Source: Planctomycetota bacterium
Lineage (GTDB): Bacteria > Planctomycetota > UBA8742 > UBA2392
Length of the DNA stretch: 64,000 nucleotides
Direction of reading: 5' to 3'
Assembly: GCA_016722065.1 (NCBI GenBank)
Contig: JADKGX010000002.1
Span: 372,001-436,000 of the forward strand
The notes below the pieces were generated by a model. It saw only the letters and a list, made by a program, of their open reading frames with translations. It was not told where the DNA came from and searched no databases. Position numbers and translations under genes: made by a program. Below, in pieces: positions 27,337-36,329 of this stretch. Each line of letters starts with the position of its first letter. Position 1 is the first letter of the stretch.

Positions 27337-27368
27337 GGTTCAGGGTTCGGGTTCGGGTTCGGGTCAGG
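27337..27368. repeat. Solo hexamer array (GGTTCG-type) before the carbonic anhydrase gene
   Basis: The plus strand reads GGTTCAG followed by three GGTTCG-type units and GGTCAGG. The same sequence type forms the inverted arms of the cassette at 59674-60111. Here only one arm is present, starting 6 bp from the ATG of the carbonic anhydrase gene, between it and the second DinB gene. Confidence 0.75.
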
Positions 27369-27399
27369 GCTCGGTGGCACAGGCACTGCCGCCTGTGGG

Positions 27400-27903
27400 T
27401 CAGGCTGGGTTCTCGCGACTCCAGTCAATGTAATCCGTGGCCGGGGGTTGCTTGCCCAGCGCGCGCAGGCAGGCCGAGACCTGCCCCCTGTGGTATGCGG
27501 CGTGCAGCATCACATGCTGCAGCAGTTCATACAGCGGCTGGCTGAAGGGCTTGCCGCTCAGGTTGTTGTAACTCACCGTTGCGTGCAGGCGTTCTTCGGT
27601 CAGGCTGCCCAACAACGCTACTTTGCGAGCCTGCACCTGTTCATACCAATGCAGGAACTCGGCGCGTGATGCGTAACGCCCGTCGTTGGGGCGCTCGCTG
27701 GCGCTTAGTCCCTCTACAATGCGTTGCAGCCAAAGGTGTTCGGCATCCACCGTATGGCAGAACTTGGCGCGCAAGCTGCCAAGGCCCGGTCCGAGTTCGC
27801 GCACGAACTCTGCGTCGGTCAATTCACGCACGGCCTGCGCCAGCCGCGCCTTGGCCCAGGCATCGTGCGCGAACTGGCGACGGATGGCAAACAGCAAGCT
27901 CAT
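27400..27903 (-). CDS. DinB/YfiT-family metalloenzyme-like protein (second copy)
   Basis: A four-helix DinB fold of 167 residues. Candidate metal histidines are CHTVDAEHLW and the HAAYHRGQ near the C-terminus. DinB proteins include thiol-dependent transferases and many of unknown role. Its ATG overlaps the TGA of the first DinB gene (ATGA), and both share the C-terminal pattern HRGQ-SA-LRA-GKQPPATD, so they are tandem paralogues. A longer frame to 28005 would sit inside the upstream gene and is rejected. Confidence 0.82.
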   Translation of the reverse strand: MSLLFAIRRQFAHDAWAKARLAQAVRELTDAEFVRELGPGLGSLRAKFCHTVDAEHLWLQRIVEGLSASERPNDGRYASRAEFLHWYEQVQARKVALLGSLTEERLHATVSYNNLSGKPFSQPLYELLQHVMLHAAYHRGQVSACLRALGKQPPATDYIDWSRENPA

Positions 27904-28400
27904 CCCTGTTCCCGCATGAAGATCAGCAGATCCGTGGCCGGGGGTTGCTTGCCGATTGCGCGCAAAGCGCTGCTGATCTGGCCCCGGTGGTACTGCCCGT
28001 GCCACAACAGTTGCTGCAAGATGCTGCCCAGCGGCATGGCCAGCGACTCACCCTTGGGGCCGCGCCATTCAATCGTTTGCGCAATGCGCTCTTCGTCCAG
28101 CGTGGCCAGAAAAGTTTCCCAGCGGTTCAGCACGGCACTTTTGTGGGCCTCGAGTTCCTTGATGGTTGCCAGCCGCCAAGGGTCTGGCATGCCGCCAGGG
28201 TTGCGGCCGCCAATGCGTGCCAGCCAACGGTCAATCGCATCCAGCAGGTGGGTCCATTTAACGCCCAGGGAATCCAGGCCGGCCAGCGCGCAGGCAAGCT
28301 CGCCGTCTTCGACCTTGGCCGTGACCTGCCATTGGCGGTCGCGCGCCCAACGGTCATAGGCCGCATACTGCTGCAAAAGCTCAAGGCTGATCGCTGGCAT
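27900..28400 (-). CDS. DinB/YfiT-family metalloenzyme-like protein (first copy)
   Basis: A four-helix DinB protein of 166 residues. The histidine triad is WTHLLDAIDRW plus HGQYHRGQ. Its ATG directly follows the TAA of the MoaD-like gene (TAAATG) with a GGGGGG stretch as SD. It is coupled to the second DinB gene by ATGA. Substrate unknown. Confidence 0.82.
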   Translation of the reverse strand: MPAISLELLQQYAAYDRWARDRQWQVTAKVEDGELACALAGLDSLGVKWTHLLDAIDRWLARIGGRNPGGMPDPWRLATIKELEAHKSAVLNRWETFLATLDEERIAQTIEWRGPKGESLAMPLGSILQQLLWHGQYHRGQISSALRAIGKQPPATDLLIFMREQG

Positions 28401-28646
28401 TTACCCCCCACTCACCGGTGGAATGAAGGCCACAGTATTGCCCTCGCGCAGCACCGTCGAGTCCGGGGCAAACTCCTCGTTCACGGCGACACGGCAGGAC
28501 TTGAGGGCGTCGCCAAGCTTCGGGTGGGCTTGGGCAAGCAGCGCGCGAAGGACAGCCGCAGTGGCTCCCTCGGGCGCGCTGAACGCCTCCATACGGGTTC
28601 CGGTGCGGTCGACCAGATGCGCGAAGTAAAGAACAGTGAGCTTCAT
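28401..28646 (-). CDS. moaD: MoaD/ThiS-family sulfur carrier protein
   Basis: An 81-residue beta-grasp protein ending in PPVSGG, the di-glycine tail that is thiocarboxylated in MoaD, the small subunit of molybdopterin synthase. VLYFAHLVDRTGTR at the N-terminus and NEEFAPDSTVLREGNTVAFIPP fit MoaD well. No moaE lies beside it. The ATG at 28646 is 10 bp from an inverted-repeat element, and the SD is poor. An apparent 12-residue N-terminal extension to 28682 is only translated repeat sequence. Confidence 0.82.
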   Translation of the reverse strand: MKLTVLYFAHLVDRTGTRMEAFSAPEGATAAVLRALLAQAHPKLGDALKSCRVAVNEEFAPDSTVLREGNTVAFIPPVSGG

Positions 28647-28656
28647 GCAGGAACTA

Positions 28657-28739
28657 GACCACAGATTTACGCAGATGAACACAGTTAACGGGTGAAGGCA
28701 TATCCGACAATCTGCGTTTATCTGCGTGCATCTGTGGTC
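28657..28739. repeat. Inverted-arm element of CAGAT-type units, no cargo
   Basis: The left arm (28657-28686, starting GACCACAGATTTACGCAGAT) and right arm (28709-28739) are inverted copies with about 26 of 30 matching positions. Each arm repeats a 9-10 nt unit containing CACAGAT or CGCAGAT. The centre is 22 bp. It lies between the divergent moaD-like and radical SAM genes and could fold as a long hairpin. Confidence 0.85.
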
Positions 28740-28782
28740 GCGCCATTGCAGTAGTCCTGCCGGGGGATTGAATAAAGGCGCA

Positions 28783-30924
28783 ATGCAAAACGTTCTCGAC
28801 CAGATTCGGCCTCAACTGCTTCGCGTGAAATCGCCCGCCCAATACATGGGCGGCGAAGTCAACGCTGTTGCCAAGGACTGGCGCCAAGACCGCGTTGCCT
28901 TTGGCCTGTGCTTTCCCGATGCCTACACCATTGGCATGAGCAACCAGGGCTTCAAGATTCTGTACCACCTGCTGAACGAAAAGCACGACGACATTCTGTG
29001 CGAGCGCGCCTTTGCCCCGTGGTTTGACATGGAGGCCGTGCTGCGCGAACAAAAGATCCCGCTGTATTCGCTGGAAAACTATCGCGGGCTTGCAGATTTT
29101 GACGTGCTGGGCTTTTCACTGCAAAACGAGACCAGCTACACCAACCTGCTGAACATGCTGGATCTTGCGGGCATTCCCGTGCGCGCTGCTGACCGTGATG
29201 CAGGCGCCACGCCCGCCTCACAAGGCGGGCCGATAGCCCAGCCCAGGAACTACCCGCTGATCATTGCAGGTGGCACGGGCTCGATTACGCCCGAGCCACT
29301 GGCCGATTTCATCGACGCGTTCTTGCTGGGCGAGGGCGAAGAAGTTCTGCCCGCGTTTCTGCACCTGGTGGGCGTGTGGCGGGGCCGGCTGTCACCCAAT
29401 GTGCTGGAACGCTACCGCATCAGTGACCAGCCCAACAAAGATGTGTATGCACAGCGCCCCATGGCGCTGCGCTTTGCCTGGCTGCCGCAGGACCTGGGTA
29501 CGATCAAGGGCTTGCCGCGCCGTGACTTTCTGGCCCTGTGTGCCGGCGCCATTCCGGGCTGCTATGTGCCTTCGCTGTATGATGTCAGCTATAAGCCCGA
29601 CGGCACCCTGGCGGCCTTCAAGCCCAATGTGCCGGGGCTGCCGGTGCGCATCAAGAAGAACACGCTGGATAACCTGAACACCGCGTACTACCCGACCAAA
29701 CAGATCATTCCGTTTGTCGAGGTTGTGCAGGATCGCGTCACGATTGAAATCATGCGCGGCTGCACCGAAGGCTGCCGTTATTGCCAGGCCGGAATGATTG
29801 ACCGCCCCCAGCGCTACCGCACGCCCGAGCGCGTGGTGGAACTGGCGCGCGAGCTGGTGGCCAACACGGGCTACGACGAAATCAGCCTGCTTTCTCTTTC
29901 CAGCAGCGACCACCCGCAGCTGGTGCCGATGATAAAGCTGTTGCAGGCCGAGTTCGCGGGCAAGTATGTCAGCGTTGCGCTGCCCAGCCTGCGCGTGGAC
30001 CAGCAGCTGACCTATCTGCCAGGGTTGACGAAAAACGTGCGCAAGTCCGGCCTGACCATGGCGCCCGAAAGCGGCAGTGAGCGCATGCGGCGCGTGATCA
30101 ACAAGACCATTACCCAGCACGACCTGCGCGAAGGCGCGCGCGCGGCGCTGGCCGAGGGCTACAAGACGATCAAGTTCTACATGCTGATCGGCATGCCCAC
30201 GGAAAACGAGCACGACATGCACGAAAGCGCGGCGCTGCTGAACGAAATCGGCGCCATGGCCCGCGCCATGAAGCGCAAGGATTTTCAGTTGAACGTGACT
30301 GTGAGCCTGTTTGTGCCCAAGGCGTTTACCCCGTTTCAATGGGAGCCCATGGCCAGCCGTGAAAAGCTGGAACATCACGGCAAACTGCTTCGAAAACTGG
30401 TCACGCAGAAGAACATCCGACTTAAGCTGCACCATTATTCGACAAGCTGGCTCGAGGCGCTGTATTCCCGTGGCGACCGCCGCCTTTGCCGCGTGACGGA
30501 ACTGGCCTGGCGCGCCGGCGCCCGTTTTGACGCCTGGGACGAATGCTGCAACGAAGACCTGTGGGTCAAGGCCTGCGCTGAAGCCGGCGTGAGCCCGGAT
30601 TTCTTCATTCACCGGCAGCGCGACGAGAACGAATTGCTGCCCTGGGACCACATCAGCGTCGGCACCAGCAAGCGCCATTTGTGGGACGAGCGCGTGCGGT
30701 CGCGGTTGGAGGAAACCACACAGGATTGTAGCGGCCACACGCCGGGCTGCCTGGCTTGTGGCGTTGACCCGTTGACCTGCCGCACCGGGCTGGAACAACC
30801 GGCCGACGAAATGGACGCCAGCATGCAGCGCCGCAAAGGGGTCAAGTACGCCGATTCATTCAAGCCTAGGCTGGCCCAGAAAAAAGAGCTGGCCGAGGCC
30901 AGCGCGCTGTTTTTTGGCAAGTGA
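28783..30924 (+). CDS. Radical SAM protein with B12-binding-like N-terminus (TIGR03960 type)
   Basis: The N-terminal ~270 residues (GLCFPDAYTIGMSNQGFKILYHLLN, DVLGFSLQNETSYTNLLNML, IAGGTGSITPEPLADFIDAFLLGEGEE) match the TIGR03960 family opening. The radical SAM cluster motif is CTEGCRYCQAG, followed by LLSLSSSDHPQL and TMAPESGSERMRRVINK. TIGR03960 proteins often occur with a TIGR03936/DUF2344 partner; none follows here. Target molecule unknown. The ATG at 28783 has AAAGG upstream; an extension to 28726 would begin inside the repeat element. Confidence 0.85.
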   Translation: MQNVLDQIRPQLLRVKSPAQYMGGEVNAVAKDWRQDRVAFGLCFPDAYTIGMSNQGFKILYHLLNEKHDDILCERAFAPWFDMEAVLREQKIPLYSLENYRGLADFDVLGFSLQNETSYTNLLNMLDLAGIPVRAADRDAGATPASQGGPIAQPRNYPLIIAGGTGSITPEPLADFIDAFLLGEGEEVLPAFLHLVGVWRGRLSPNVLERYRISDQPNKDVYAQRPMALRFAWLPQDLGTIKGLPRRDFLALCAGAIPGCYVPSLYDVSYKPDGTLAAFKPNVPGLPVRIKKNTLDNLNTAYYPTKQIIPFVEVVQDRVTIEIMRGCTEGCRYCQAGMIDRPQRYRTPERVVELARELVANTGYDEISLLSLSSSDHPQLVPMIKLLQAEFAGKYVSVALPSLRVDQQLTYLPGLTKNVRKSGLTMAPESGSERMRRVINKTITQHDLREGARAALAEGYKTIKFYMLIGMPTENEHDMHESAALLNEIGAMARAMKRKDFQLNVTVSLFVPKAFTPFQWEPMASREKLEHHGKLLRKLVTQKNIRLKLHHYSTSWLEALYSRGDRRLCRVTELAWRAGARFDAWDECCNEDLWVKACAEAGVSPDFFIHRQRDENELLPWDHISVGTSKRHLWDERVRSRLEETTQDCSGHTPGCLACGVDPLTCRTGLEQPADEMDASMQRRKGVKYADSFKPRLAQKKELAEASALFFGK

Positions 30925-30956
30925 TGCGGACAGGATGTCCGTGGTCCGCAAGCAAT

Positions 30957-30983
30957 ACGGGCGGGCCACGTTGGCCCGCCCGT
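30957..30983. terminator. Bidirectional terminator-like hairpin
   Basis: A perfect 12-bp inverted repeat (ACGGGCGGGCCA, loop CGT) lies between the convergent radical SAM gene and the small membrane-protein gene. There is no clear T-run on either side, so factor-independent termination is uncertain. Confidence 0.6.
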
Positions 30984-31007
30984 TAGCGCCAGGTTGGATC
31001 GCGCAAA

Positions 31008-31187
31008 TCAGCAATCCCGGCGCACGCCTTCGCCTGAAGTGATCAATGCGGTGTCGCGGCAATCAAAATCGGCCTGTGGCACGGGCTCTTCCTGCTTGAG
31101 GCTGCGGGCGACAAACCCGATGGAAAACGCCGCGCCAAGGGCCGCGGCGCCAAGCAGTACCCAGGGAATCAGTTCAAAGAAGTTCAT
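31008..31187 (-). CDS. Small single-pass membrane protein, 59 aa
   Basis: The short frame begins MNFFELIPWVLLGAAALGAA, with one membrane helix from about residue 6 to 26. A 33-residue tail follows with two cysteines (DFDCRD and the terminal RRDC). GGGAGAG lies just before the ATG at good spacing. I do not recognise a family. Coding status rests on the SD, the hydrophobic helix and the stop placed just after the shared hairpin. Confidence 0.6.
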   Translation of the reverse strand: MNFFELIPWVLLGAAALGAAFSIGFVARSLKQEEPVPQADFDCRDTALITSGEGVRRDC

Positions 31188-31351
31188 GGCTCTCTCCCGG
31201 ATTGCTGACTGCGCAATATGAACGTCGCCCTACACAGGGTTATTCCGGGTCGGATCGCGCGGATTTCACAAAGAGTGGCACGAACGCTCTCGTCCGTGTT
31301 TCGGGTCGACACAAAGCATGAGGCACCCTTTGGCGGGGCCCATGCCACGGC

Positions 31352-32701
31352 TTACCCCTTGGCCAGCAGCACGTTTTCGATGTAGCCGGTGTCGACGTCG
31401 CCTTTGTTGAAGTTGGCGTCGTGCATGATCTTCATGTGCAGCGGAATGGTGGTCTTCACACCCTCAATCTTGAACTCACTCAGGGCCCGGCGCATGCGCG
31501 CAATGGCGCGCTCGCGGGTGTCGGCGAACACCAGCAGCTTGCCGATCATGCTGTCGTAGTTGGGCGGAATCGTGTAGCCCACCTTGATGTGGCTGTCCCA
31601 GCGCACGCCCGGCCCGCCGGGAATGAACAAGTCCGTGATCTTGCCCGGGCAGGGGCGGAAATTGTTGTCAACGTCTTCGGCATTGATGCGAACTTCAATG
31701 GCATGCCCGCGCACTTCAACGTCCGCTTGCGTGAACGGCAGCTTTTCACCGGCCGCGGCCATGATCTGCGCACGAATCAGGTCCGTGCGTGTAACCAGTT
31801 CACTCACCGGGTGCTCGACCTGAATGCGGGTGTTCACCTCCATGAAGTAGAAGTTGCCCTTCTTGTCGACCAGGAACTCCGCTGTTCCTGCCGTGGTGTA
31901 TCCAGCCGCTTTGGCAAGCATGGAGGCCGTCTCGCCCATTTTGCGCCGCAGCTCCGGCGTCATAATCGGGCTGGGGGCTTCCTCTACCAGCTTCTGGTGG
32001 CGCCGCTGCAAACTGCAATCGCGCTCGCCGCAGTACACAATGCTGCCATGCTGGTCGGCAATCAGTTGAATCTCAACGTGGCGGGGGCGCTCCAGGTATT
32101 TCTCGACGTAAACGCCGTCGTCTTTGAACGCAATCGCGGCCTCACTTTTGGCCTGCAAGAAGCCGTTCACCAGCGCGATTTCATTGTGCGCCACGCGCAT
32201 GCCACGGCCGCCGCCGCCGGCAGCAGCCTTCACGATTACCGGATAGCCGATTTCGTTGGCAATGCCGATGGCGTCGTTTTCGTTCTCGACCAGGTCTTTG
32301 GTGCCCGGCAAAAGGGGCACGCCAACCTTGGTGGCAAGGGCGCGCGCGCTGGCCTTGTTGCCCAGCAGGCGAATCGCTTCCGGGCTGGGGCCGATGAACG
32401 CAATGCCGCTGCTTTGGCACACCTCGGCAAAGTGGGCGTTCTCACTCAGAAAGCCATAGCCCGGGTGAATCGCGTCAACATCCGCGATTTCTGCGGCTGC
32501 CATGATGCGGCTGATGTCCAGGTAGCTCTTGGCGCTGGGCGGCGGGCCGATGCAGTAGGCCTCATCGGCGATTTCCAGCCAGGGGCCGCCCCGGTCCGCT
32601 TCGCTGTACACGCACACACTTTTGATGCCCATTTCGCGGCAGGCGCGAACAATGCGCAGCGCGATTTCCCCGCGATTGGCAATCAGAATTTTTGAGAACA
32701 T
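31352..32701 (-). CDS. accC: Acetyl-CoA carboxylase biotin carboxylase subunit
   Basis: A 449-residue ATP-grasp enzyme that carboxylates biotin on the carrier protein in the first committed step of fatty-acid synthesis. Visible motifs are KILIANRGEIALRI at the N-terminus, AAAGGGGRGMR (ATP glycine loop), ERDCSLQRRHQKLVEE, and FMEVNTRIQVEHPVSE with catalytic residues. Length is normal. It follows accB on the same strand. A heptamer-repeat element fills the gap between them up to five bases from the ATG, and the SD is poor. Confidence 0.95.
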   Translation of the reverse strand: MFSKILIANRGEIALRIVRACREMGIKSVCVYSEADRGGPWLEIADEAYCIGPPPSAKSYLDISRIMAAAEIADVDAIHPGYGFLSENAHFAEVCQSSGIAFIGPSPEAIRLLGNKASARALATKVGVPLLPGTKDLVENENDAIGIANEIGYPVIVKAAAGGGGRGMRVAHNEIALVNGFLQAKSEAAIAFKDDGVYVEKYLERPRHVEIQLIADQHGSIVYCGERDCSLQRRHQKLVEEAPSPIMTPELRRKMGETASMLAKAAGYTTAGTAEFLVDKKGNFYFMEVNTRIQVEHPVSELVTRTDLIRAQIMAAAGEKLPFTQADVEVRGHAIEVRINAEDVDNNFRPCPGKITDLFIPGGPGVRWDSHIKVGYTIPPNYDSMIGKLLVFADTRERAIARMRRALSEFKIEGVKTTIPLHMKIMHDANFNKGDVDTGYIENVLLAKG

Positions 32702-32705
32702 AGTT

Positions 32706-32758
32706 GTGTCCCGTGTCCCGTGTTCCGTGTCCGCCGCTGCGTGTCGGCAAACCGACAC
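32706..32758. repeat. Heptamer array (GTGTCCC-type) with inverted unit, before accC
   Basis: Six successive 7-nt units run from 32706 to 32747 (GTGTCCC twice, GTGTTCC, GTGTCCG, a degenerate unit, GTGTCGG). After a CAAA loop the inverse unit CCGACAC follows at 32752-32758, giving a 7-bp hairpin. The array starts five bases upstream of the accC start codon, in the accB-accC gap. Confidence 0.8.
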
Positions 32759-32790
32759 CGCAAAGGGGATCCGGCACTCGAAACGAAGCC

Positions 32791-33246
32791 TTATTCCGGT
32801 TTGACCAGAAACATGGGCTGGCCGTATTCGACGGTCTGGCCGTTTTCGACCAGCACGGCAACAATCGTGCCTTCGCATTCGGCGCGAATCTCGTTGAACA
32901 CCTTCATGGCCTCAACCATGCAAACCGGCGAATCGGCAGATACACGGCTGCCTTCTTCCACAAAGGGCGCGGCCTCGGGGTTCGCGGCGCGATAAAAAGT
33001 GCCAACCATGGGGCTCTTGATCGGGACGGTGCCGGCGTGGGCGTTGGCCGCCGGTTGGGCCGCGGCAGGTGCCGGCGCGCCAAGAGGCTGCATGGGCATT
33101 GCTGCCATCGGCGCGGCAATGACTCTGGCGCCGCCGTCGTACTTCTTTTTCAACCGGATCTTCTTGGAATCCTCGACCAGCTCCAGTTCCAGCAGATCGT
33201 TTTCGTTCATCAGCTCGATCAGCCGATGAATCTCTTTGATATCCAT
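32791..33246 (-). CDS. accB: Biotin carboxyl carrier protein of acetyl-CoA carboxylase
   Basis: A 151-residue carrier. The N-terminal helix MDIKEIHRLIELMNENDLLELEL is typical, then comes a Pro/Ala linker and the biotinyl domain (PIKSPMVGTFYRAANP). The biotinylated lysine is in VEAMKVFNEI. GGGA lies before the ATG. It heads the accB-accC pair and is divergent from the cyclophilin gene. Confidence 0.95.
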   Translation of the reverse strand: MDIKEIHRLIELMNENDLLELELVEDSKKIRLKKKYDGGARVIAAPMAAMPMQPLGAPAPAAAQPAANAHAGTVPIKSPMVGTFYRAANPEAAPFVEEGSRVSADSPVCMVEAMKVFNEIRAECEGTIVAVLVENGQTVEYGQPMFLVKPE

Positions 33247-33440
33247 TGTTCTTTCCCTTGTCACAGGCCGCGCACCCGGGGGTTCCACACACTCGGGCAC
33301 ATTGCCTGACTGGCACAACGATCGCGGAAGCTAGCGTTTACAAGCATCTTCCTCAAGACCCCTTACCAGTTGCAGGTGTGGAAAGCCCGGCCTGCACGTA
33401 TTAAGGTAAACCCGGGCCATGTTGCGAAAAGGCGGACACC

Positions 33441-35222
33441 GTGCACCACAAACACATGCTTGCAGCACTTACGACGATGCTCATGCTTGGCGCACTGGCC
33501 TGCCAGACATCGCCTGTGGGTATGGGTAGCGTGCGCGCCCAGGAAACGCCAAAACCTGAAACCAAGCCCGCTGTTGCCGTGCCAGCCGGGGAAAAAACCG
33601 AACAGGGTCTGGCCTTCAAGGTTCCCTACGACCGGGGAGAAGGCAGCCTGGTGTTTTCTCAGCAGAACGGTTTGCTGCGCGTGGACGCTGACGTAAAGCT
33701 GCCTTACTACGGTGGCGACGCCCAGAACGACCGTGGCAGCGCAATCGACCTGGTACTGAGCGTGGATGGCTTGAATGGCCGCCACCTGTTCTATTACCCA
33801 TCGCCCATCTGGCAGCCCTCGCCTGAACCCATCACCTACCGGGTGGAAGCTGGCTACAGCAAGGGCGAGGGTTTCAAGCGCCTGCTGGAACAGCCCGCCT
33901 TTGGCGGATCTTGCGACGTCAAACACTGGGACAGCTGGCAGGTAACCCTGTGGGTTGATCTGCGCCTGGTGGTAGTGCCAGGAAGCACGCCTGCTTCTGT
34001 GGCAGACAACTGGATGGCAGGTGTCGTGGCCGGCAACTCGGCTGCCCGGGTGGCTTTTCCCGCTGGCATGGACCCCATGAACCCGGGCAGCACGCCAGAC
34101 AACATGGTCAAGTTCAAGTTCAGCGAGTTGCCCAAGCGCCAGGAACTGGAAGACAACCCGCGTGAAGAAGCGATCGCCACGGAAAAGGCGATGCAGGAAA
34201 TCCAGACCCAATGCACGGCCCTGACACGCAACCGCGACCTCAAGGGCCTGCAAGACAAGGCCGCAGGCGCCCTCAAAAAGTACCCGCAAGCGCTGTGGCT
34301 GCGCTTTCTGGCCTATCTGGTGGCACTGGTGGCCGAGCAAAACGACCTGAAGGAAATGGACCGCGATTATCTGCCGCTCATGAAGGCCTACCTGGATGCC
34401 TGCCCCGGCCAGACCCAGGTTCATCTTGATTACCTCAAGAACCTGCTGGCTGTTGGCGACCTGGCTGCGGCGCGCAAACATGCTGAAGAATTGATGGGCT
34501 CGCCGCTATGCAAGGGCAACACAAGCACAGAGGTCATGGTCGCTGTGCGTTACGGCGCCACGCTTTCGTCCCAGGGGTTTCTGGACGCGGCCGACGAAGT
34601 GATTCAGAAGTTCAAGGACAACGAGTCGATGGCCAGCAACAAAGACCTGCGCGCAATCTATGACAGCCTGATCCGGGCCAACTTGTCCGCCCAGCAGCAG
34701 TGGAAGGACGAACTCAAGTTCCGCGAAGAAGACGCAAAGAAAACCAATCCGCGCCTGACTGTGGAAACCACTCAGGGCAAGTTCGTGATTGAGTTGTTTG
34801 AAGACGATGCCCCCAACACGACAGCTTCCATGGTCGCATTGGCCAACGCGAAGTTTTTTGACGGGCTGACCTTTCACCGCTTCGTCAACCACTTTGTGAT
34901 CCAGGGCGGGTGCCCCAAGGGGGACGGAACCGGTGACCCGGGCTATCGCCTGCGCAGCGAAGTCAACAAGCGCAATCACTTTCGCGGCATGGTGGGTATG
35001 GCTTGTACCGGGCCTAAAACCAACACCGAAGGCAGCCAGTTTTACGTGTGCCTGAGTGACAACGAGTCCGTCAAAAGCCTAAGCGGCAAGTATGTGATCG
35101 TTGGCCGCGTCATTGAGGGCCTGGAGGCCGTTGAGAAACTGCGCGCTGGCGACAAAATGACCAGCGTAAAAGCCAGCAATCTGCGAGACCACGAGTACGT
35201 ACCCAAAAAGCTGACGGATTGA
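33441..35222 (+). CDS. Exported cyclophilin-type peptidyl-prolyl isomerase with TPR-like region
   Basis: The N-terminus (LMLGALACQTS) looks like a lipoprotein or secretory signal. Residues ~50-240 are of unknown fold, ~245-420 are helical and TPR-like, and ~430-590 form a bacterial cyclophilin domain. That domain has TFHRFVNHFVIQGGCPKGDGTG, FRGMVGMACTGPKTNTEGSQFYV and YVIVGRVIEGLEAVEKL, which include the catalytic-pocket residues. It should act on folding of exported proteins. The GTG at 33441 has AAAAGGCGG six bases upstream; ATG 33456 is an alternative. Confidence 0.85.
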   Translation: MHHKHMLAALTTMLMLGALACQTSPVGMGSVRAQETPKPETKPAVAVPAGEKTEQGLAFKVPYDRGEGSLVFSQQNGLLRVDADVKLPYYGGDAQNDRGSAIDLVLSVDGLNGRHLFYYPSPIWQPSPEPITYRVEAGYSKGEGFKRLLEQPAFGGSCDVKHWDSWQVTLWVDLRLVVVPGSTPASVADNWMAGVVAGNSAARVAFPAGMDPMNPGSTPDNMVKFKFSELPKRQELEDNPREEAIATEKAMQEIQTQCTALTRNRDLKGLQDKAAGALKKYPQALWLRFLAYLVALVAEQNDLKEMDRDYLPLMKAYLDACPGQTQVHLDYLKNLLAVGDLAAARKHAEELMGSPLCKGNTSTEVMVAVRYGATLSSQGFLDAADEVIQKFKDNESMASNKDLRAIYDSLIRANLSAQQQWKDELKFREEDAKKTNPRLTVETTQGKFVIELFEDDAPNTTASMVALANAKFFDGLTFHRFVNHFVIQGGCPKGDGTGDPGYRLRSEVNKRNHFRGMVGMACTGPKTNTEGSQFYVCLSDNESVKSLSGKYVIVGRVIEGLEAVEKLRAGDKMTSVKASNLRDHEYVPKKLTD

Positions 35223-35282
35223 TCCCGCACCTGAAATCGCGCCATGCAACCGGGCAATAACACGGCAGACCCAGGAGGCATC

Positions 35283-36194
35283 ATGAAACGCATGGCCCTG
35301 ATCAGCGCCACCGCTGCCCTGCTGCTTGCCGGCGGTTGCAGCCCGAATACAGAAGAAACCGATCGCCTGCGCGGCGACCTTGCCAAACAGAAGGCCGAAG
35401 TCGCGGAATCCCGCGCGGCCTGGGAAAGCGAGCGCGACAAGCTGAAGGGCGAGCTTGCCGAGTTGCGCGGGCGCATTGGCGAAAGCAAGCCAGACCACCC
35501 ACTGGGCCAAACAGTGGAGGACCTGCAAAAGCGCGTCGACAAGTTTGAAAAATCAGGTGACAGCAAAACCGGCGAGCGCCTGACGGCCTTGGAAAAGTCC
35601 GTCGAGACCGTCAAGAAAGAGGCCGTTGACGCGGCCAAAGCCGAGGCCGCCAAAACGGCCACCGGTTCCACCACCGGCATGACCAAAGAGGAACTCGACG
35701 CCTACATGACCAAGAAGGCCGCCGAAGACGCAGAGGCCAACAAGGAAACCAAGAATCTGGCCGACGCGCTGAGCCGCCTGAACATCAGCGATGCCGAGAA
35801 AGAAGCGATTCGCCAAAGCGTGATCGATTGCAAGAAGGCGCAGCTTGAACTGCTGGAGACCCCCACCGCAGACGGCCGCATTTTTGCCGAGGAATTGATC
35901 GACACCTTCATCAAGATCCAGGACGGCAAAGCCACGCAGGCCGATGTCGGCAAGCTGTTCATGGAACTGGTCGCCACCAAGGTTCCCGGCGACGTGCAAG
36001 GCCGTACCTATGTGCAGGCGATTGAGGAATACAAACAGAGGAACAAAGACAGCATCGGCAAGCTGCTGACGCCCGAGGACCAGAAAAAACTGTCTCGCGC
36101 CCATCCGGACTGGAGTGAGTTTGAAGTAGGCGAAGGTGACCCCTTTGGCGCGCTGTACATGGAACGCATGCAGAAGTACCAGAAGTCGAAGTAG
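35283..36194 (+). CDS. Coiled-coil lipoprotein, function unknown
   Basis: A lipoprotein signal with lipobox LLLAGGC is followed by a long charged helical region (about 22-150, rich in Glu/Lys/Ala) with coiled-coil character. A second helical region follows (NISDAEKEAIRQSV) and a C-terminus without known motifs. AGGAGG precedes the ATG. It follows the cyclophilin gene by 60 bp and may be in the same transcript, consistent with a shared envelope role. Confidence 0.7.
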   Translation: MKRMALISATAALLLAGGCSPNTEETDRLRGDLAKQKAEVAESRAAWESERDKLKGELAELRGRIGESKPDHPLGQTVEDLQKRVDKFEKSGDSKTGERLTALEKSVETVKKEAVDAAKAEAAKTATGSTTGMTKEELDAYMTKKAAEDAEANKETKNLADALSRLNISDAEKEAIRQSVIDCKKAQLELLETPTADGRIFAEELIDTFIKIQDGKATQADVGKLFMELVATKVPGDVQGRTYVQAIEEYKQRNKDSIGKLLTPEDQKKLSRAHPDWSEFEVGEGDPFGALYMERMQKYQKSK

Positions 36195-36329
36195 CTTCGT
36201 TGCATACCTGCAATTTGCTGGCAGATCAACTCATTGCGCTTTCGCAATCGCCGACGATGCGTCGCAGGCCGGAAAGAGTATCGGGCGGCACCACTGCTAC
36301 CCTGCGCCTGGGCTCGTTACACTTCGCCC

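Noticed and set aside
28646..28682. Longer MoaD N-terminus starting MFICVNLW
   Set aside because: These residues come from the inverted-repeat element; MoaD similarity begins at MKLTVLYF.
32706..32758. CRISPR-like array
   Set aside because: Units are 7 nt with no spacers; the same applies to the other arrays in the window.
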